From an uncultured Winogradskyella sp. (GTDB taxonomy: Bacteria; Bacteroidota; Bacteroidia; Flavobacteriales; Flavobacteriaceae): a stretch of 64,000 bases of DNA. The stretch's first letter is position 1; each line of letters opens with the position of its first letter. This document shows positions 60,622-64,000 of this stretch, piece by piece. A program made the translations under genes and the position numbers. The stretch covers positions 124,001-188,000 of the forward strand of contig NZ_CANMCZ010000002.1 in assembly GCF_947496485.1 (NCBI RefSeq), given 5' to 3'. The notes under the pieces were generated by a model. That model did not search any database, was not told the origin of the DNA, and worked only from the letters and a program-made list of their open reading frames with translations.

Positions 60622-62382
60622 ATGAAGCACTCTAAAATCCCCTTGTCACAAACGGTAGTTACCTTATGCAAAACGCATAATATTAAGCACATTGTTATTT
60701 CACCAGGAAGCAGAAATGCTCCCTTAACTATCGGTTTTACTCACGATGATTTTTTTAATTGTTATAGTATTGTTGATGAACGTTGTGCTGCTTTTTTCGC
60801 CTTGGGAATTGCACAGCAAATTGAAGCACCAGTTGCCATAGTTTGTACATCTGGTAGTGCATTACTTAATTACTATCCTGCAATTGCAGAGGCGTATTAC
60901 AGTAACATACCTTTGGTTGTTTTATCTGCAGATAGGCCAAAACATTTGGTAGATGTAGGTGATGGACAAACCATAAAACAAAAGAATGTATATGGCGAAC
61001 ATGTCCTTTATAGTGCTAATTTAAAATTAGATTTAAAGGAAAGTGAAAAGACTGATAATGAAAATGAGCTGCCAATTTTTAAAAATCTTGAGAATAAGCT
61101 CGAACGTTTTTTAGGCTTGCAAAAAGATATTCAGTCGTACAATGAATCTGAAATACATGATGCACTATCACTCGCTCACCTAAAATCGGGCCCTGTGCAT
61201 ATAAATTGCCCTTTTGATGAGCCTTTATATGAAACAGTTGATGAGTTGTCAATTACTCCAAAGCCTTTTAAAATTCAAAATAGAACTGAAAGCATAGATG
61301 ATTTTGAAATTAAAAACTTATTAGATGTTTGGCATAGTGCAAAACGCAAAATGATTCTTGTTGGTGTTTTACAACCTAATTCTATTGAAGAGAGATGGAT
61401 ACAAGAAATTGCTGATGATGATAGTATTTTAGTATTTACTGAAACCACATCAAATTTACATCATCCAGATTTCCTTCCAGGAATAGATAAAATTATTGCT
61501 CCACTAAATTCAGAAGAGTTTATGACACTTCAGCCAGAAATTTTATTAACTTTTGGTGGTTTAGTGGTCTCTAAAAAGATAAAAGCATTTTTAAGAAGTT
61601 ATAGGCCAGAACATCATTGGCATGTAAGTTTAACTAGAGCTAATGATACTTTTTTCTGTTTAGATAAGCACATCAAATTACATCCTAATACATTTCTTAG
61701 TGTGTTTTTACCACAAGTTACACACCATACTAAGAGTAGCTATAAATCAAAATGGATAGAGGTTAGGCAGAAGCGTCGTAAGATGCACGAGCTGTATTTA
61801 AAAACACTTCCATTTTCAGATTTTACTGTGTTTAATTCGGTTTTGAAAAGTTTACCAAAACAAACGCAATTACAAGTCGGAAATAGTTCAGCGATTAGAT
61901 ATACGCAACTGTTTCAATTAAGAAAAGACACCAAAGTATTTTGCAATAGAGGTACTAGTGGCATAGATGGTAGTACGAGTACAGCAATCGGAGCATCAGT
62001 TGCTGTAAAAGAACAAACAACGTTTGTAACAGGTGACTTAAGCTTTTTCTATGATAGTAATGCACTTTGGAATAATTACATTCCTAACAACTTTAGAATC
62101 ATTGTAATAAATAATGAAGGTGGTGGCATTTTTAGAATTCTTCCTGGTCATAAAAATACAGATAATTTTGATCGTTTTTTTGAAACAAAACACAAATTAA
62201 ACGCAAAGCAGTTGTGCGATATGTATGACTTTGATTATGCAAAAGCAACTGATGAGGTATCATTACAGAAAGAATTAGAGGTATTTCATAATCCTTCTAA
62301 ACATCCAAAATTATTAGAGGTTTTTACGCCATCTACTATAAACGACGAAATACTTTTAGAGTATTTCGAATTCGTAAAGTAA
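60622..62382 (+). CDS. menD: 2-succinyl-5-enolpyruvyl-6-hydroxy-3-cyclohexene-1-carboxylate synthase
   Basis: 586 residues, normal length. ThDP-dependent enzyme: ISPGSRNAPLTIGFT, DERCAAFFALG (catalytic Glu), CTSGSALLNYYPAIAEAYY, LSADRP, and the C-terminal ThDP motif GDLSFFYDSNALWNN with INNEGGGIFRILPG. It adds succinic semialdehyde, from 2-oxoglutarate, to isochorismate made by MenF. ATG at 60622 matches the conserved KIPLSQTVVTLCK beginning. Confidence 0.96.
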   Translation: MKHSKIPLSQTVVTLCKTHNIKHIVISPGSRNAPLTIGFTHDDFFNCYSIVDERCAAFFALGIAQQIEAPVAIVCTSGSALLNYYPAIAEAYYSNIPLVVLSADRPKHLVDVGDGQTIKQKNVYGEHVLYSANLKLDLKESEKTDNENELPIFKNLENKLERFLGLQKDIQSYNESEIHDALSLAHLKSGPVHINCPFDEPLYETVDELSITPKPFKIQNRTESIDDFEIKNLLDVWHSAKRKMILVGVLQPNSIEERWIQEIADDDSILVFTETTSNLHHPDFLPGIDKIIAPLNSEEFMTLQPEILLTFGGLVVSKKIKAFLRSYRPEHHWHVSLTRANDTFFCLDKHIKLHPNTFLSVFLPQVTHHTKSSYKSKWIEVRQKRRKMHELYLKTLPFSDFTVFNSVLKSLPKQTQLQVGNSSAIRYTQLFQLRKDTKVFCNRGTSGIDGSTSTAIGASVAVKEQTTFVTGDLSFFYDSNALWNNYIPNNFRIIVINNEGGGIFRILPGHKNTDNFDRFFETKHKLNAKQLCDMYDFDYAKATDEVSLQKELEVFHNPSKHPKLLEVFTPSTINDEILLEYFEFVK

Positions 62383-62412
62383 AAATTACGGCTAAGAAGT
62401 GACCCATTCATT

Positions 62413-62442
62413 TTTGATGTGTCTAAAAAATACTTACCTTTA
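62413..62442 (+). promoter_or_regulatory. Promoter of the DUF2853 gene
   Basis: TTTG at 62413-62416, 18-base spacer, TACCTTTA at 62435-62442 (one base off consensus). The gene starts 36 bases downstream. Confidence 0.5.
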
Positions 62443-62478
62443 GTGAGACAATTTATTTAACTTAAAACAAATAACAAC

Positions 62479-62817
62479 ATGAGTAAAAGAGATGATTTAA
62501 TCGCTAAGTACGCAGCAGATTTAAAAGACAAATGTGGAGTAAACCCTGATATGGATTTATTAACTAAAGTTACTGTTGGTTTAGGACCTTCAATTTACAA
62601 TGCAGATTCATCAACTGTGTCTGGATCAGATGAAAAAGAATTAGCTACAGTAAAGAACAACTATTTAATCAAAAAATTAGGATTAAAGGATAGTGCTGAT
62701 TTAGATAAAGCAATTGCTTCAGTAATGGATACTTATGGACAATCTAACAGAAATAAGTATAGAGCAGTAGTTTATTATTTATTATGTACACATTTCAAAA
62801 AAGCTTCTGTTTACTAG
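62479..62817 (+). CDS. DUF2853 family protein
   Basis: 112 residues, soluble and helical: MSKRDDLIAKYAADLKDKCG, LLTKVTVGLGPSIYN, SSTVSGSDEKELATVKNNYLIKKLGL and NRNKYRAVVYYLLCTHFKK. This is the DUF2853 family, structurally a small helical protein without known function. Own promoter and terminator, so it is a single-gene unit. Confidence 0.9.
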   Translation: MSKRDDLIAKYAADLKDKCGVNPDMDLLTKVTVGLGPSIYNADSSTVSGSDEKELATVKNNYLIKKLGLKDSADLDKAIASVMDTYGQSNRNKYRAVVYYLLCTHFKKASVY

Positions 62818-62841
62818 TAGATAGAATTCGAAAAAATAAAG

Positions 62842-62876
62842 AAAGCGTTATAATTAATAATTATAGCGCTTTTTCT
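62842..62876 (+). terminator. Terminator after the DUF2853 gene
   Basis: 13-bp stem AGCGTTATAATTA / TAATTATAGCGCT (one G-T pair), then TTTTTC. Confidence 0.8.
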
Positions 62877-62890
62877 TTGTATTGAATTCA

Positions 62891-62921
62891 TTTCAGTTTC
62901 TCACTAATATCAATACCTTTG
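62891..62921 (+). promoter_or_regulatory. Promoter of cvfB
   Basis: TTTC at 62891-62894, 19-base spacer, TACCTTTG at 62914-62921 (full TAnnTTTG). The box ends four bases before the ATG at 62926, so the mRNA is probably leaderless. Confidence 0.6.
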
Positions 62922-62925
62922 CCAT

Positions 62926-63756
62926 ATGATAAAATTAGGCGAATACAATACACTCGAAATTTTAAGAGATACCGAACCAGGATTATTTTTAGGTGATGCA
63001 GAAGATAACGAAGTTTTACTGCCAAATCGTTATGTGCCAGAAATTTTTGAGATAGGTGAGAAGCTAGAGGTTTTCGTTTACTTAGATAATGAAGAACGTC
63101 CAGTTGCTACCACAGATAAGCCCTATATAAAAAATGGTGATTTTGCTCTTTTACGCTGTAATCAGGTGACTAATTTTGGTGCATTTTTAGATTGGGGTTT
63201 GGTGAAAGAATTGTTCTGTCCTTTTAAGGAGCAAGCTTTTAAAATGAAAGCTGGTGGTTGGTATTTGGTACATTGTTATTTAGATGATGAAACTGAACGG
63301 TTAGTCGCATCTAGTAAAACCAATCGTTTTTTAGACAATAAAGAGTTAACTGTTGGTCAATTTGATGAAGTTGATCTAATAGTATCTCATCCTTCCGAAT
63401 TAGGTATGAATGTCATCGTCAATAAGATTCACTTAGGTTTAGTATTCAAAGATGATATTTACAAGGATATCAGTGTCGGAGATCGACTCAAAGGTATCGT
63501 TAAAAAAGTGAGAAAAGACAATAAGTTAGATATTACATTAAGCCAAATTGGCTACAGAAATATAGAACCAAATGCAGAACATATTCTAAACGAATTGCAT
63601 GATAATAGTGGTTTTTTACCACTAAATGATAAATCTGATCCTCAAGAAATTAAAGATATGCTCCAAATGAGTAAGAAGAGTTTCAAAAAAGCCATTGGCT
63701 CTTTATATAAGGAGCGCCAAATTATTATAGATGATAAAGGGATTAGACTAGTTTAA
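62926..63756 (+). CDS. cvfB: CvfB-family S1 RNA-binding protein
   Basis: 276 residues. S1-like domains in tandem (about 1-60: LGEYNTLEILRDTEPGLFLGD; 65-130: GDFALLRCNQVTNFGAFLDWGL; 140-210: GMNVIVNKIHLGLVFKDDIYKDISVGDRLKGIVKKV) and a C-terminal winged helix (about 215-276: ILNELHDNSGFLPLNDKSDP, MSKKSFKKAIGSLYKERQIII). CvfB proteins bind RNA and affect virulence or stress gene expression in Gram-positives; the role here is unknown. The end overlaps the minus-strand gene at 63748. Confidence 0.9.
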   Translation: MIKLGEYNTLEILRDTEPGLFLGDAEDNEVLLPNRYVPEIFEIGEKLEVFVYLDNEERPVATTDKPYIKNGDFALLRCNQVTNFGAFLDWGLVKELFCPFKEQAFKMKAGGWYLVHCYLDDETERLVASSKTNRFLDNKELTVGQFDEVDLIVSHPSELGMNVIVNKIHLGLVFKDDIYKDISVGDRLKGIVKKVRKDNKLDITLSQIGYRNIEPNAEHILNELHDNSGFLPLNDKSDPQEIKDMLQMSKKSFKKAIGSLYKERQIIIDDKGIRLV

Positions 63757-64000
63757 ACTTGCAGCAAGAGTCTCTTTAACTCTATTATATACAGTATCCA
63801 GTCCTACATATAAATTATCAAAAGAAATTTCTTGCGAGGTACATAGACTACTTTCAATTTTCGCATTCATTCTCCCAGCTTCACTGTGACTTACAACACC
63901 ATAAGCAACCATATTTGGCAATACTGGTTTTATTTCATTTACATCTAATAAAGAAATAGAGTAGGAGTTGACTCTATTTGCAACAAGTCCAAAAGGTTTT
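63748..64000 (-). CDS. C-terminal part of a hypothetical protein, possibly ParA-like (5' part outside window)
   Basis: 83 codons plus TAG (complement of 63748-63750), continuing past the window end. The visible part (PFGLVANRVNSYSISLLDVN, VLPNMVAYGVVSHSEAGRMN, FDNLYVGLDTVYNRVKETLA) has the loose pattern of the last strand and helices of ParA/MinD ATPases (GLVxNRV, then a helix with SEA), but the ATP-binding motifs lie outside. Tail-to-tail with cvfB with a nine-base overlap. Confidence 0.5.
   Translation of the reverse strand, partial: KPFGLVANRVNSYSISLLDVNEIKPVLPNMVAYGVVSHSEAGRMNAKIESSLCTSQEISFDNLYVGLDTVYNRVKETLAASLN

Noticed and set aside
1-64000. rRNA, tRNA, insertion sequences, prophage, restriction or other defence genes
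   Set aside because: I found no conserved RNA gene core, transposase, integrase, capsid, methylase-restriction pair or nuclease cluster; small structured RNAs cannot be excluded without a covariance search.

Overview
The window is a 64 kb stretch of low-GC chromosome from a marine member of the Flavobacteriaceae (Bacteroidota). The evidence is consistent: several candidate promoters of the Bacteroidota type (a -7 box TAnnTTTG, some with an upstream TTG/TTTG), three secreted proteins with type IX secretion (T9SS) C-terminal sorting domains, menaquinone genes, a proteorhodopsin beside a blh retinal synthase, several TTG or GTG starts and no clear Shine-Dalgarno sequences. I cannot name the species. 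I see no rRNA, tRNA, CRISPR array, insertion sequence, prophage or recognised defence system; this is mostly core genome with accessory pieces.

Layout. 1-1366: LytTR response regulator (cut by the window edge) and its LytS-type kinase. 1559-5397: small membrane proteins, an esterase, and an ECF sigma factor with an overlapping 57-residue ORF and a mechanosensitive-channel-like gene. 5534-11415 (minus strand): DEAD-box helicase, aldose-epimerase-like protein, and a very large TraB-domain protein. 11565-17322: pabB, a lipoprotein, a sigma-like protein, tilS, adenine deaminase. 17380-27044: secreted-protein region with a fibronectin/T9SS protein, a YheT-type hydrolase and two tandem FG-GAP/VCBS propeller proteins, separated by a fragment of a second hydrolase copy. 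27143-34236: comM-type AAA ATPase, LVIVD-like lipoprotein, ECF sigma factor with a membrane-spanning partner, TPR membrane protein. 34393-39041: a tight operon of a DUF2891 lipoprotein, an Nramp-like transporter lacking the metal-binding motifs, and the 5-oxoprolinase genes pxpA, pxpB and pxpC. 39131-41120: a three-gene orphan sensor kinase operon. 41117-45810: pseudouridine synthase, S23-type four-helix-bundle protein, panB, NTF2-like protein, serine dehydratase, collagen-like lipoprotein, interspersed with 8-bp-periodic TCTAA arrays. 46008-49710: dnaK, then divergent blh and proteorhodopsin. 49858-58991: methyltransferase, PepSY-like protein, nitronate monooxygenase-like protein, a YCII-ECF42 sigma pair, serine hydrolase, AraC/GyrI regulator, YtxH protein, esterase. 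59046-63756: menaquinone genes menI-like, menF and menD, then DUF2853 and CvfB. The last 253 bases hold the end of a minus-strand gene.

Functional themes. Blh cleaves beta-carotene to retinal, the chromophore of the adjacent green-type proton pump; carotenoid genes must lie elsewhere. The pxp operon hydrolyses 5-oxoproline to glutamate, and its Nramp-like member is a candidate uptake system for that substrate rather than for a metal. Three ECF sigma systems, each with its own partner genes, suggest several envelope or stress inputs. Short intergenic repeats have invaded two coding genes in frame (pabB and tilS), and duplicated hairpins flank both the rhodopsin locus and the VCBS pair, marking recent rearrangement.
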